In this document: positions 8,210 through 17,063 of the stretch, one piece after another
How the letters are laid out: the number at the start of each line of letters is the position of its first letter
How positions within the stretch are numbered: position 1 is the stretch's first letter
Source of the DNA: Pseudomonas fluorescens
GTDB taxonomy: Bacteria > Pseudomonadota > Gammaproteobacteria > Pseudomonadales > Pseudomonadaceae
Direction of reading: 5' to 3'
Assembly (NCBI RefSeq): GCF_902497785.1
Contig: NZ_CABVHK010000009.1
Location: forward strand, 62,001 to 126,000
DNA length: 64,000 bases
The notes under the pieces: model-generated
Told to the model about the DNA's origin: nothing
The model's input: the letters and a program-made list of their open reading frames with translations, nothing else
The model's database searches: none
Made by a program: the position numbers and the translations under genes

Positions 8210-9061
8210 TTAGGCGCGGTTCTTTTTACTGACCACATTGCGCAACGTGCCAATGCCTTCGACGCTGGCTTCGACCACATCGCCTTCCTTGAGGAACAGA
8301 CCGGTGCCCATCCCCACTCCCGCCGGCGATCCCGTGAACAACACATCGCCACAGGCAAAACTCGAGCGCTGCTGGACAAAGCGGATCAGATGATCAACAC
8401 CCCAGGTCATTTCGCCGGTGGAGCCGTCCTGGCGCGTCTCACCATTTACTTTCAAGGTCAGGCGCAGCGTTGGTGACCCTTGCGCAAATTCATCCTTCGT
8501 GACGATCCAGGGACCAAGTCCAGTAGTCCGATCCTGGCTTTTGGCCGCGAACAGATCCATGCCGATGCCCGCCGGCCCACTACGCTGCAGATCGCGCGCG
8601 CTGACGTCATTGCCGACGGTGTAACCGAGCACGCAGGCAAGCGGGTTTTCCAGGTCAATCTCGTCAGTACCGATGACCGCCACCAATTCAACTTCGTGAT
8701 CGAGCTCCTCAGTCAACGGTGGAAAGCGGATCGGGTCATTGGCGCCAATCAGCGCGCCATAAGCCTTGAGAAAGGCGACTGGCTGGGACGGCGCACTCAA
8801 TCCAAACTCCACCAGATGCTTGGCGTAATTAGCGCCAGCCACGACCACCCGGTTGACGGGTTCTATCGGCGGCAACAGGCGCACTTTGGAAAGGGGGAGC
8901 GCTGGCCCGGCGAATCGCAACGAACTGATGCCGCGTCCGGCAGTCACGCCGGGCGCCCAATCTTTGAAATTGCCGGAAATTGGCGTCACCTGGTCCTGGG
9001 CCTCATCCACGACAGCCCAAAAAACGCCGGTAGCAAAATACTCACATCGTGCCAGCTTCAT
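8210..9061 (-). CDS. Fumarylacetoacetate hydrolase (FAH) family protein
   Basis: A 283-residue FAH-fold protein. The metal-binding acidic residues are in DHEVELVAVIG, and the conserved YTVGNDVSARDLQ follows. In meta-cleavage pathways this fold provides hydratase, isomerase/decarboxylase or C-C hydrolase steps. It is similar in layout to the FAH protein at 23.0 kb (NYxxHL, ALIGANDPI, ExE) and is probably its paralogue. ATG and the upstream TGA share a base (TGATG), so it is coupled to the amidohydrolase before it. Confidence 0.88.
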   Translation of the reverse strand: MKLARCEYFATGVFWAVVDEAQDQVTPISGNFKDWAPGVTAGRGISSLRFAGPALPLSKVRLLPPIEPVNRVVVAGANYAKHLVEFGLSAPSQPVAFLKAYGALIGANDPIRFPPLTEELDHEVELVAVIGTDEIDLENPLACVLGYTVGNDVSARDLQRSGPAGIGMDLFAAKSQDRTTGLGPWIVTKDEFAQGSPTLRLTLKVNGETRQDGSTGEMTWGVDHLIRFVQQRSSFACGDVLFTGSPAGVGMGTGLFLKEGDVVEASVEGIGTLRNVVSKKNRA

Positions 9062-10125
9062 CAGGCACCTACCTTGCCCAACTTGGCAGGATCGATGTGC
9101 AGCAAGCGGCATGCGTTTTCATAGCGAATCTTGCGCAAGTCGGCGTCGGACAACTTCAGGCCATGGGTCAGGTCGTGACGCACGGCATCGCTACCGCCGA
9201 AGTTGCTGCCGTACAGCACATGGTCTGCACCGATGATATCGACCAACGCCTGGCGCATCGGTACTTCATGCAGCTCAACGTCGAAGTAGAAGTTTTTCAT
9301 GTACTCGAGCAGCGGCTTTTTGTTGTATTTGACGTCGAGGTTCTCGTTGGTCTTGGCCAGACGACCGAGCTGGTACGGGACATAGCCGCCGCCATGGGTG
9401 ATGTACACCTTAAGGTCAGGGAAGCGATCCAGTACGCCGCCGCAAATCAGGTTCCAGAAACAACGGCTTTCGTCGTACTGCATGCCAACGATGGCGGTGG
9501 TTTCGTAACGGTCGTCGTTGGCGTTCTTGCCCCAGGTGACCGACTGGTTGTAGCCGTGAATAAACATCGGCAGATCCAGATCACAGAGGGTTTTCCACAC
9601 CACGTCGAGTTCCGGCGAATCGAACTCCAGGCCGCCGAAGTTGGCGCCGCCAGCGACCAGACCTTTAGCGCCCAGTACGGTGCAGGCGTAGCGCAATTCA
9701 GCCGCCGCCGCTTCTGGCGCATTCAAAGGCACGTGAGCCCAGAACATCAAGCGATCAGGAGCTGCGGAGCAGTATTCAGCCAATGTCTCGTTGACGGTAC
9801 GGGCGAAAGGCACGGCGAATTCGGCTTCGGTCCAGTACATGTAGCAGTGGGACGGTACGGACACGACCTGCAGGTTTTGTCCCGCCGCATCCATGCCAGC
9901 CAAGCGCACTTTCGGATCAGCCCAGCGCGCAAAATACTCTTCAAGCTTGGGCCCCTTGCCGGAGCGCACGGCAGCCTTACGCTCTGGCGACCCAAGACCG
10001 AGAATCCAGTCACCGACACGCAGCTTGATATCGCCATCGGCGTGCTGCTCAAAGAACGGCCCCCAGTGAGGGTGCTGGTTGTAATAGCCAGGGTGCGGTG
10101 CGTGGGCGTGAAGATCGATAAGCAT
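9061..10125 (-). CDS. Amidohydrolase family 2 protein (ACMSD-like)
   Basis: A 354-residue TIM-barrel amidohydrolase with an N-terminal HxH (MLIDLHAHAPHPG), a central FIHGYNQS, and YITHGGGYVPYQLGR. The strand that normally ends in the metal ligand Asp (GSDxP in ACMSD) reads LYGSNFGGSD, with Asn. The paralogue at 51.5 kb shows the same change. ATG at 10125 is preferred over an in-frame start 24 bp upstream because homologous proteins begin MLID at the barrel strand. First gene of a five-gene run (amidohydrolase, FAH, HAD, thiolase, CMD). It may decarboxylate or hydrolyse a ring-cleavage product. Confidence 0.87.
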   Translation of the reverse strand: MLIDLHAHAPHPGYYNQHPHWGPFFEQHADGDIKLRVGDWILGLGSPERKAAVRSGKGPKLEEYFARWADPKVRLAGMDAAGQNLQVVSVPSHCYMYWTEAEFAVPFARTVNETLAEYCSAAPDRLMFWAHVPLNAPEAAAAELRYACTVLGAKGLVAGGANFGGLEFDSPELDVVWKTLCDLDLPMFIHGYNQSVTWGKNANDDRYETTAIVGMQYDESRCFWNLICGGVLDRFPDLKVYITHGGGYVPYQLGRLAKTNENLDVKYNKKPLLEYMKNFYFDVELHEVPMRQALVDIIGADHVLYGSNFGGSDAVRHDLTHGLKLSDADLRKIRYENACRLLHIDPAKLGKVGA

Positions 10126-10253
10126 GTCTAGGTACCTCGAAGTTGGCACTTTTTGTTGGTTATTTGTGCGGTGCCTTCACGTGGCCTGGATCAAATTGCC
10201 GCGAAAAGGGGAAGCCGACGGCTCACTGCCAAGACCAGAGCTTAAGATTAAAT

Positions 10254-10278
10254 TGAGCAGAAATCAAAATACTGTTCA
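10254..10278. promoter_or_regulatory. Putative regulon operator (site C)
   Basis: TGAGCA-N13-TGTTCA, 11 of 12 arm positions matching the consensus. It is 129 bp upstream of the amidohydrolase at 10125. Confidence 0.6.
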
Positions 10279-10420
10279 ATTTATTTTATTTGCGCGCGGA
10301 GAGGCCTGACCCAGAGCCCTCGACTCGCGTCGAAAAATGCTTAGAGGGGTCCAAAACTTCGAGTCAGCCTCGAAAAAGAGTGGAATGCAGGAGGGGAAAA
10401 ATTAGCGTACGGAAACGCAA

Positions 10421-10441
10421 AGCCCCCGATAAACGGGGGCT
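10421..10441 (-). terminator. Rho-independent terminator after TetR gene
   Basis: An 8-bp stem AGCCCCCG / CGGGGGCT with a 5-base loop, flanked by T-rich sequence on the plus strand and short T runs on the minus strand. It begins about 30 bp past the stop of the minus-strand TetR gene, so it most likely ends that transcript. Confidence 0.75.
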
Positions 10442-10471
10442 TTTGTTTGCGCGATGGGTAGTTCTTTAAGG

Positions 10472-11203
10472 TCAGCGGCGGGTGCGCGAGGTAGAACCCA
10501 TGATCAGCGCGCCCAGGAGTTTTTTCACCCGGACCGGGAACAATCGACGCCCCGCGGCTTCTGGCACGAGGATTTCGCTCAACACGTAACGAATGATCAT
10601 TTCGCAGATCAGCTCACGGTCAAGACGCACCCCGAGGCGTTCGTCCCAGTCGTCGAAAACGATGCCCAGGCCATCCTGAAAGCGCACGATCGAATCGTGG
10701 AAAATCCGTCGGAAGAAGCCCAGCGCGTAGTCGGGTGCAACCACCAGAAGACGCCGAGCCCGACTTTGCTCCAGGTAGTTGTCGAGATAGGCAAACAGCG
10801 CATTCAAGCGCGCTTCAGGATCACTGATGTGACCGAGTTCCTGGGACAGCGAGCTGTGAAAGCTTTCGCGCTTGTGGCGTGAAAAGGTGTCCAGCAAGTC
10901 CTCTTGCGAAGCGAAATAGCGATAAAAGGTGCCACGGGAAACGCCCGCTACCTGGCACACATCCAGGATCGAAATACGATCCGCGCCAGACATCAGCACG
11001 ACTTCCTCAGTGGCTTTAAGGATGTTGGCAATGGTTTCTTCCGAACGGCGATTCGGCTTGACTTTGGTTCCTGCCACTGAGTTGGCAGCAGCACGTCGCT
11101 CGACGGGTTTAGCCGGGCTCGCCCCTGCTTCAGGTGGCGCATTTTTTTTGGGTTTGCTAGCCGGCGCTGGCGCCTCTGCTTTCTTGGGTGCGGCTTTTGG
11201 CAT
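10472..11203 (-). CDS. TetR-family transcriptional regulator with Lys/Ala/Pro-rich N-terminal tail
   Basis: A 243-residue TetR regulator. The helix-turn-helix is about residues 58-105 (ISILDVCQVAGVSRGTFYRYF). It is preceded by roughly 50 residues rich in Lys, Ala and Pro (MPKAAPKKAEAPAPASKPKK and onwards), which looks disordered and DNA-affine. The ligand-binding helices follow. It is divergent from the CoA ligase gene. A variant of the window-wide operator with a 14-base spacer lies between them (11255-11280), so it may autoregulate and could be the regulon's repressor; this is not proven. Repressors of this type often respond to CoA thioesters or pathway substrates. Confidence 0.9.
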   Translation of the reverse strand: MPKAAPKKAEAPAPASKPKKNAPPEAGASPAKPVERRAAANSVAGTKVKPNRRSEETIANILKATEEVVLMSGADRISILDVCQVAGVSRGTFYRYFASQEDLLDTFSRHKRESFHSSLSQELGHISDPEARLNALFAYLDNYLEQSRARRLLVVAPDYALGFFRRIFHDSIVRFQDGLGIVFDDWDERLGVRLDRELICEMIIRYVLSEILVPEAAGRRLFPVRVKKLLGALIMGSTSRTRR

Positions 11204-11254
11204 GGCGTGACAGGCTCATGAAGAGTAAAGATTGTGCAACGTTAGCACAGGATC

Positions 11255-11280
11255 TGTGCATAAATAACACTATATGTTCA
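11255..11280. promoter_or_regulatory. Operator-like element, variant spacing (site D)
   Basis: TGTGCA-N14-TGTTCA between the divergent TetR and CoA ligase genes. It resembles the regulon motif, but its spacer is one base longer than in all other copies, so it is given lower weight. Confidence 0.35.
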
Positions 11281-11386
11281 ACTTATTGCTAAAGACATTT
11301 AAGACGTTTGTATTTAGAATCAGATTCTCTCTTCAAAATAAAATCAGGCAACCCGACCGCTTACGGATGCCTAAAGGAGAAAACTG

Positions 11387-13018
11387 ATGGGTAGCAGTGG
11401 AAATCCAGACACCTGGGCAGTGGGAGAACGAGACACTGTCATTGACGCGTTAGATCGCGCGGTAGCAAGGCATCCAGACAAAATATTGCTGGATTTCAGC
11501 GGTGAGTTATACACATATGCTCAGGTTGACTCACTTTCCACCAAGATGGCCAACGCACTTGCCACCCTGGGCGTCAAGGCCGGTGAAACCGTGCTGACGA
11601 TGCTGGATAACAATATCGATGCCGTCACCACCTGGCTGGCCATCAACAAGCTCTGCGCCGTGAGTGTGCCGATCAACACCGCGCTCAAGGGCGAGTTCCT
11701 CCGCCATCAGATCGCCGATACCGGCACCTCGGTGGTAATTTGCGAAGCAGCCTACCTGCCACGCATCACCCCGCTCGCCTCACAACTGCAGGACGTCCAC
11801 CACATTCTTCACCGTGGCACCCTCGAAGCAGTTCCTGATTGCCCGATTCGTATTGCGCCACTGGATGAATGGCGTGGCCATGACGCCACCCCACTCGTCA
11901 ATAAACCGCAACCTTCAGACCTCGCCTGCCTGATTTACACCTCGGGTACAACGGGCCCTTCCAAGGGCTGCATGATCAGCTACAACTTCATGTGCAATCT
12001 GGCGCGCCTGCAACTACGTGCCGGTCCGGCCAGTGCCGACGACGTCACCATCACGCCGCTGCCGCTGTTTCACATGAATGCGCTGTGTGTATCCATCATT
12101 GCCAGCATTCTGGTGGGCGCGCGCGCCGCCATTCTTGCGCGGTTCTCGGTCTCGAATTTCTGGCCGGAAGTGGAGCGCTCGGGCGCGACCATTGCCTCGA
12201 TCCTGGGTGGCATGGGCGGCCTCCTCGCCCAGGCGCCAGATAACGAAGCGATGTTGCGCTGCGTCGGGCAGATCCATACCGCCCGTGGCAACCCTTATAC
12301 CGAAGAAACCAAAAAGATCTGGCGCGAGCGCTTCGGCACCAAGCTGGTAGGCGGCAACGGCTATGGCCTGACCGAAGCCTGCGTTATCACTTCGCTGGCT
12401 GCCGGGGAATACGCCGCGCCCGGCTCGTCGGGTAAACGTATTGCAGATTTTGACGTTAGGATCGTCGACGACCTCGATCAGGAAGTACCGCCCAACTCCC
12501 CTGGCGAAATCGTGGTGCGCCCGCTCCGTCCCGACATCATGTTCCAGGGCTACTGGCGTCGTCCGGAGGATACCCAGAAGCTGATGCGCAACATGTGGTT
12601 CCACACCGGCGACGTTGGCAAATTCGATGATGATGGCTTCTTCTACTTTGTCGACCGCAAGAAGGACTACATGCGTCGCAGGGGGGAGAACATTTCCAGC
12701 TTTGAAATGGAAGCAGCCTTTGCTTCTCACCCGGCACTGGCCGAAGTGGCGGTGCATGCCGTGCCTTCTGATAAAGGCGAGGATGATGTGAAGGTGACTG
12801 CCGTACTGCATGAAGGCGTGACGCTAGACCCGGAGCAGCTGTTCCATTGGGCCACCGACTCGGTGCCCTACTATGCCTTGCCGCGCTACATCGAGTTTCG
12901 CAGCAGCTTGCCGAAAAACCCGCAGGGGCGGGTGTTGAAGTATCTGCTGCGCGATGAAGGTAAAACCGCCGCCACCTGGGATCTGGAAACCACATCGATC
13001 GTGGTGTCCAAAAAGTAA
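11387..13018 (+). CDS. AMP-forming acyl-CoA synthetase
   Basis: A 543-residue ANL-superfamily ligase. The phosphate loop is LIYTSGTTGPSKGC. The adenine motif is GNGYGLTEAC. The hinge region is WFHTGDVGKFDDDGFFYFVDRKKD, seen in pieces, and the C-terminal catalytic lysine lies in GRVLKYLL. It activates a carboxylic acid to its CoA ester, and similarity to carnitine/crotonobetaine-CoA ligase-like enzymes is apparent. Resin-acid degraders have such a ligase (DitJ, TdtL); this gene is a reasonable counterpart but I did not align it. AAAGGAGAAAACTG precedes the ATG. It is monocistronic, ending at a strong hairpin. Confidence 0.93.
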   Translation: MGSSGNPDTWAVGERDTVIDALDRAVARHPDKILLDFSGELYTYAQVDSLSTKMANALATLGVKAGETVLTMLDNNIDAVTTWLAINKLCAVSVPINTALKGEFLRHQIADTGTSVVICEAAYLPRITPLASQLQDVHHILHRGTLEAVPDCPIRIAPLDEWRGHDATPLVNKPQPSDLACLIYTSGTTGPSKGCMISYNFMCNLARLQLRAGPASADDVTITPLPLFHMNALCVSIIASILVGARAAILARFSVSNFWPEVERSGATIASILGGMGGLLAQAPDNEAMLRCVGQIHTARGNPYTEETKKIWRERFGTKLVGGNGYGLTEACVITSLAAGEYAAPGSSGKRIADFDVRIVDDLDQEVPPNSPGEIVVRPLRPDIMFQGYWRRPEDTQKLMRNMWFHTGDVGKFDDDGFFYFVDRKKDYMRRRGENISSFEMEAAFASHPALAEVAVHAVPSDKGEDDVKVTAVLHEGVTLDPEQLFHWATDSVPYYALPRYIEFRSSLPKNPQGRVLKYLLRDEGKTAATWDLETTSIVVSKK

Positions 13019-13052
13019 CGGTCCTGCCCGGTATGTCTCGTCGATCCAACGT

Positions 13053-13080
13053 CGAAAGCCCGCTTTGAAGCGGGCTTTCG
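13053..13080. terminator. Bidirectional hairpin terminator
   Basis: A perfect 13-bp stem, CGAAAGCCCGCTT / AAGCGGGCTTTCG, with a 2-base gap, between the convergent CoA ligase and SDR genes. The stem itself supplies short T runs on both strands. Confidence 0.75.
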
Positions 13081-13105
13081 CGTCTCTTGGGCCTGGAGCC
13101 TTCTT

Positions 13106-13133
13106 TGCAGGAGCGAGCTTGCTCGCTCCTGCA
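13106..13133. repeat. REP-like palindrome
   Basis: Perfect 13-bp arms TGCAGGAGCGAGC / GCTCGCTCCTGCA separated by TT. The core GGAGCGAGCTTGCTCG is the common extragenic palindrome of fluorescent pseudomonads. It lies between two convergent genes, a usual REP position. Confidence 0.8.
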
Positions 13134-13146
13134 TCAACCGGGGTAA

Positions 13147-13947
13147 TCAATACTCGCGCACGGGAATGCCTTTGGGGCGGGAGTTGTAACCGGGTAAGTG
13201 CAGGCCACCATCGACGTGAATGGTCTCGCCAGTGATAAAGCGCGACATCTCCGAAGCGAGGAATACCACCACCGGCCCGATATCAGCTTCAGGCTCGCCA
13301 CAGCGCCCCAACGGACGCATCGAAGCGGACATTTCGGCAAACCCCGGGTTCTCTGCAGCGAGTTTGTGAAAGGTCGCACCCATCGCAGTCGGTGCGATGG
13401 CATTGGTTCGAATGTTGAACCGCCCCCATTCAGAAGCCGCGCTACGAGTCAGCCCCACGATCGCTGCCTTTGCCGTGTTGTAGTCGCCGTGCAACCAGGC
13501 GCCGATCTCGATATCGATGGAATAGAAGTTGATAATCTTGCCGCCGCCTCTCGCTTTCATGTGGGGCAGTGCGGCTTTCATCGCCCACCAGGCCGCCCAC
13601 ACTGTAGAACCGAGGGTTTTCTCCAGCATCGCGTCGGTTTTTTCTTCCAGAAGGACATTGGGTGTTGGCGCAAAGGCGTTGTTAACCAATATGTCCAGAC
13701 CACCGAACTGATCAACGGCCAATTGCACGGCAGCTTCGATATCGGCCTTGCTGCACACGTCGGTCTTGATGAACACCGCTTGGGCACCCAGCGCTTTGAG
13801 TTCGGCGACTATGGCCTCGCCACTGGTGACATCCAGCTCGGCGACCACCACAGCAGCGCCCTCTTTGGCAAAGTTCAGCGCGATACCGCGGCCTATTCCG
13901 CCACCTGCACCGGTAATCAACGCGACCTGTTCGTTTAGCAGTGCCAT
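13147..13947 (-). CDS. ditI: Short-chain dehydrogenase/reductase
   Basis: A 266-residue classical SDR: cofactor loop TGAGGGIGRG, NNA motif (LVNNAFAP), and catalytic Tyr-Lys in DYNTAKAA. The ATG at 13947 has GGAG five bases before it; an upstream GTG is in frame but lacks this. By position (beyond the Rieske genes at the far end of the cluster) it corresponds to DitI, a dehydrogenase of abietane catabolism; the symbol is from gene order, not alignment. The regulon's perfect operator copy (site E) sits 26 bp upstream. Likely role: oxidation of a ring or side-chain hydroxyl. Confidence 0.85.
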   Translation of the reverse strand: MALLNEQVALITGAGGGIGRGIALNFAKEGAAVVVAELDVTSGEAIVAELKALGAQAVFIKTDVCSKADIEAAVQLAVDQFGGLDILVNNAFAPTPNVLLEEKTDAMLEKTLGSTVWAAWWAMKAALPHMKARGGGKIINFYSIDIEIGAWLHGDYNTAKAAIVGLTRSAASEWGRFNIRTNAIAPTAMGATFHKLAAENPGFAEMSASMRPLGRCGEPEADIGPVVVFLASEMSRFITGETIHVDGGLHLPGYNSRPKGIPVREY

Positions 13948-13972
13948 AGCCACTCCATTTCTTGTTTTTTAG

Positions 13973-13997
13973 TGAACATTTTTGGTTATAGTGTTCA
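13973..13997. promoter_or_regulatory. Regulon operator, perfect copy (site E)
   Basis: TGAACA-N13-TGTTCA, all 12 arm positions palindromic, between the divergent SDR (26 bp away) and DUF2889 (52 bp away) genes. This copy defines the consensus used for the other sites. Confidence 0.7.
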
Positions 13998-14048
13998 AAT
14001 ATAGCTGATTTCGTCAGCCTGAACAGCATTGAAGCAAGGATATTGAGG

Positions 14049-14789
14049 ATGAGTGTATTTCGTCGCCGCGTAGACATCATTGCTCATCCCGGCAATGGCA
14101 CGGGCGAAGTCCGAGCCGCGCTGGAAGACGACTTCCACCACTTCCGTGTCTGGGTCTGCCACCATCAAGGTGAAGTCACCGCCATTGGCGGCGAAGCGCT
14201 TCGCTACCCTTATTCCTTGTGCCCTCAGGCTTGCGATCAATTACAGCACCTGGTGGGCATGAAACTGGACCGGATAGCCCACTCGGTCACCCGTCAGACC
14301 GATGCCAGTCATCAATGCACCCATCTGCTGGACCTCGCGGGCCTCGCTGTCGCGGCGGCCGCTCGAGGCCCCCACCAGCGCCGTTATGACATCAACGTCG
14401 GCCAGCGTATTGCCAATCACACTCGCGCTACGTTGCTGTGCGACGGCGTTGAAAAGCTGAGCTGGGAAGTCGATGGCACCCTGATCGAAAGACCAGCCCC
14501 CTACTGCGGCATCAACCTTCGCGAAGGTATGGCACGCTGGGCACTGAGCACCCTCAATGAAGAAGCCGCCGAAGCGGCTCTTTTGCTTCGCCGCTGCACC
14601 CTGATTTCGATGGGGCGTGCGTACAACCTCGACGCCCAGATTCACGCCGCTACCAGCGCCCTCTGCTACAGCCAGCAACCCGAACGTGCGGAGCAGGCAC
14701 TGCGCATGAAAGGCTCGACTCTGGATTTCAGCCACGAGCAGCTCAAGTTGTGCGCAGAGGATCAGCAATGGCTGAGACAACAGCAATAG
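14049..14789 (+). CDS. DUF2889 domain protein
   Basis: A 246-residue protein of the DUF2889 family. Recognisable parts are VDIIAHPGNGTGEVRAALEDDFHHF at the N-terminus, CPQACDQLQHLVGM near residue 65, and a middle segment RRYDINVGQRI. The family is of unknown function but recurs in catabolic islands for aromatic and steroid-like compounds. The ATG at 14049 is used because AAGGA lies 8 bases before it; a TTG six bases upstream is in frame. It is divergent from the SDR and shares operator site E. There are no signal peptide or membrane segments, so it is probably cytoplasmic. Confidence 0.8.
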   Translation: MSVFRRRVDIIAHPGNGTGEVRAALEDDFHHFRVWVCHHQGEVTAIGGEALRYPYSLCPQACDQLQHLVGMKLDRIAHSVTRQTDASHQCTHLLDLAGLAVAAAARGPHQRRYDINVGQRIANHTRATLLCDGVEKLSWEVDGTLIERPAPYCGINLREGMARWALSTLNEEAAEAALLLRRCTLISMGRAYNLDAQIHAATSALCYSQQPERAEQALRMKGSTLDFSHEQLKLCAEDQQWLRQQQ

Positions 14790-14873
14790 CCGCTTCGCTC
14801 TTGCGTCAAGAACAGAGCGGCCAATGCCTTCAAGGTACGGCGATCCGGGTTCAAACCAGACCGCCGGTACGAA

Positions 14874-15449
14874 CTAGAGGAAGACGGCCAGATTGGGTGT
14901 TCCAAGCACCGCCTGGTCAATGATGACTTCGCGCCGCGCCAACTTGAATCCCACTTCACTCAGGCGCAGCACATCACGCCGTTCGCCACTGATAATGTCG
15001 ACGTGGTGGTCCTTGAACCGGCTACGGGTCAGCAGCAGGTAACTGGTCACCACAAACTCATCGCTCTTGTCGGTTTCTTCGACAAACACGTTGGTCACCA
15101 GACGTCGGGTACGCGAAGGAGGATCTTCCGCCCAGGCACTTTTGCCGGACAGGCGCAGGATTCGGCCCATGATCGAGCGGTAGTCATCGTGGTAATGCTG
15201 AACGCTGCGCACGATGGTGGTTTTCAACTCGGCGGCCAAGCGCGTCTGGCGTAGCGGCACTGTGTACACCAGGTCGGTGTCCAGGCGTTCGGCCCACTCC
15301 TGCAGGCGAATCTGGTCCAGCAGCGTGGCTTCCTCGTAGAGAAAGGTCACCACATCGTTGTAAATCGGCGAGCCTACCGGTACTCGCTTGGTACCGACTG
15401 GGGAACCCGGCTGGATATCCTCCACACCGCGTTGTTGAACCTGAGCCAT
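14874..15449 (-). CDS. ditA2: Rieske ring-hydroxylating dioxygenase, beta subunit
   Basis: A 191-residue small subunit of an aromatic-ring-hydroxylating dioxygenase. The scaffold-type beta fold is recognised from EEATLLDQIRLQEW at the N-terminus and the C-terminal half running to VILDQAVLGTP-like sequence (IIDQAVLGTPNLAVFL). It has no metal ligands; it supports the alpha subunit in an alpha3beta3 oxygenase. GAGGGA lies 7 bases before the ATG. It follows the alpha gene after a 90-bp gap on the same strand. Named by correspondence with the diterpenoid dioxygenase DitA1A2. Confidence 0.9.
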   Translation of the reverse strand: MAQVQQRGVEDIQPGSPVGTKRVPVGSPIYNDVVTFLYEEATLLDQIRLQEWAERLDTDLVYTVPLRQTRLAAELKTTIVRSVQHYHDDYRSIMGRILRLSGKSAWAEDPPSRTRRLVTNVFVEETDKSDEFVVTSYLLLTRSRFKDHHVDIISGERRDVLRLSEVGFKLARREVIIDQAVLGTPNLAVFL

Positions 15450-15539
15450 GAGTCATTCCCTCACTTTTATTCTTGTTAATGCGGTTTCCAGCAACTGCGG
15501 CCCCTCAGGACCGCAGTCATACCAGGCGTAACAGACGCT

Positions 15540-16940
15540 TTACTTGTCGTCCGATGCAGTCATCAGCTCATGCCAGTACAACCACCAGTGCCACTGGGTA
15601 TCGTCCTTGGTGAAACCTTCGTTGACGATGCCCGGGCCAGGCCAGCCTTCCGGCGCCCCCGTTTCAAAGACTGCCTGGTACTTCATCGTGCTCTTGCGGC
15701 CCATCGCCCCCTTGGCAGCCAGCGTCATGTGCGGCCAGGTATCGGAGTCATCCTGCTCGACCATGCCGGACGTGCCGAACAGCTGGATGGTTTGCTTGAG
15801 CATCTTGTCGCGCAATTCCGGGGAAGCGTCTTTCTCGGCAAATACCCAGTTGACGAACTCGAGCTTGTCCGGACCTTGCGGCACGTAGGCGTGCAGGGTC
15901 ATCGAGCCGACGACAGTGCCATCCGGCTGCGGAATGTAGACAAAACCGAAAAGAATGTTCGGGAACATTCCACCGACTTGCGGCGGCATGCTGGTGAGCA
16001 CTTTCAACTGATCTTCGGTCAAGTTGCGTGCCAGCTGTTCGACCATGTCGGCGGTCATGCCGGCAGGCGGCAATGCTTCGAGCTTCTGCTGCACACTCAA
16101 CTCTGCCGGATCGAGGCCGGTCAGGCGCTTGATCTTGCGCGCCAGGTCGATGCAGCGCAGGGCATGGCCATGGGGCGAGCTGATTTCAACTCCGATCATT
16201 TCCGGGCTGAGGTCGGCTGTTTCACCCTCGCCTTTCTTGGCGTAATTGCCCACTTCGCCCAGCCAACGGTGCAAGGTCAGTGTGTGGAAACCGTCAGCCG
16301 CCGATTGCTCGCCAGCCGTTTTCCAGTTGGCGTTAACGATAAAGCGCTGCGGTGGGCCGAGTACTTCCATGCCCTTGTCGGAGCGGCAGAACAGCATGTC
16401 GTAATACCACTTGGCATCGCCGAGGAATTCGTCAAACGACGGCCCATCGATATTCCAGGTCGCAAAGACCAGACCGCCGTACAGCGTGACCCGTGCCTTT
16501 TTCAGGCCCAGTTCTTCTTTTGGCAGCATCTTGCCGTGCATGCACTCACGCTCGACGGGTGAGCCGACAAAGTCGCCATTCGGGCGGAAGGCCCAGCCGT
16601 GGTAGATGCATTTATGAATTTGCGTGTTGCCACAATCGGCGGTGCTGATGCGCATGCCGCGGTGCGGGCACACATTGAGGTTTACAAACACCTCGCCCTC
16701 TTTACCACGGGCAACAATGACCGAGTCGGAGCCCAGGTCGCGGACCATGAAGTCCCCGGAATTGGGGATCTCCGACTCGTGACCCAGGAGTACCCAGATC
16801 TTGCCGAAGATTTTTTCCATCTCCAGCTCGTAGATTTCGCGGTCAGACAACACGCGCATTTGTACTTCACGGCTAGAGGGATAGATGAGGTCAGAGACCT
16901 TGGTTCCATCAGACAATACGGGGCTTGTTCTTGTTAGCAT
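15540..16940 (-). CDS. ditA1: Rieske ring-hydroxylating dioxygenase, alpha subunit
   Basis: A 466-residue catalytic subunit. Rieske [2Fe-2S] ligands: Cys91 and His93 (CPHRG), Cys111 and His114 (CIYHGW). Mononuclear iron ligands: His219 and His224 in ADGFHTLTLH, with the bridging Asp216, and a C-terminal acid in VEQDDSD. It adds O2 to an aromatic ring, giving a cis-dihydrodiol. In the dit pathway DitA1 hydroxylates 7-oxodehydroabietic acid at C11/C12; I infer that role from gene order and from the separately encoded ferredoxin about 9 kb away. The other candidate is an aryl-acyl-CoA dioxygenase like IpfA. Site F is 48 bp upstream. Confidence 0.93.
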   Translation of the reverse strand: MLTRTSPVLSDGTKVSDLIYPSSREVQMRVLSDREIYELEMEKIFGKIWVLLGHESEIPNSGDFMVRDLGSDSVIVARGKEGEVFVNLNVCPHRGMRISTADCGNTQIHKCIYHGWAFRPNGDFVGSPVERECMHGKMLPKEELGLKKARVTLYGGLVFATWNIDGPSFDEFLGDAKWYYDMLFCRSDKGMEVLGPPQRFIVNANWKTAGEQSAADGFHTLTLHRWLGEVGNYAKKGEGETADLSPEMIGVEISSPHGHALRCIDLARKIKRLTGLDPAELSVQQKLEALPPAGMTADMVEQLARNLTEDQLKVLTSMPPQVGGMFPNILFGFVYIPQPDGTVVGSMTLHAYVPQGPDKLEFVNWVFAEKDASPELRDKMLKQTIQLFGTSGMVEQDDSDTWPHMTLAAKGAMGRKSTMKYQAVFETGAPEGWPGPGIVNEGFTKDDTQWHWWLYWHELMTASDDK

Positions 16941-16987
16941 GATTGCCTCCTGATCAGAGCGTCACGACAGTAGTCGCAGCGAAATAT

Positions 16988-17012
16988 AAGACACTTTCTC
17001 TATTTATGTACA
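16988..17012. promoter_or_regulatory. Putative regulon operator (site F)
   Basis: AAGACA-N13-TGTACA, 48 bp upstream of the Rieske alpha gene. The arms match the consensus core ACA-N13-TGT, and the sequence closely resembles site G (both read GACACTTT followed by an AT-rich spacer and TATGTACA). Confidence 0.55.
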
Positions 17013-17063
17013 TAGAATTCACTTTGTACTTGTAAGTGAATTCTTCCGTCATTCACGTACGCG

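Larger units (their letters stand above)
10126..10471. other. Intergenic region with promoter, operator C and terminator
   Basis: This 346-bp gap has no convincing gene. It holds an AT-rich segment with operator site C (10254-10278) near 10250-10290 and a strong hairpin terminator at 10421-10441. It separates the TetR transcript from the amidohydrolase operon. Confidence 0.7.
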
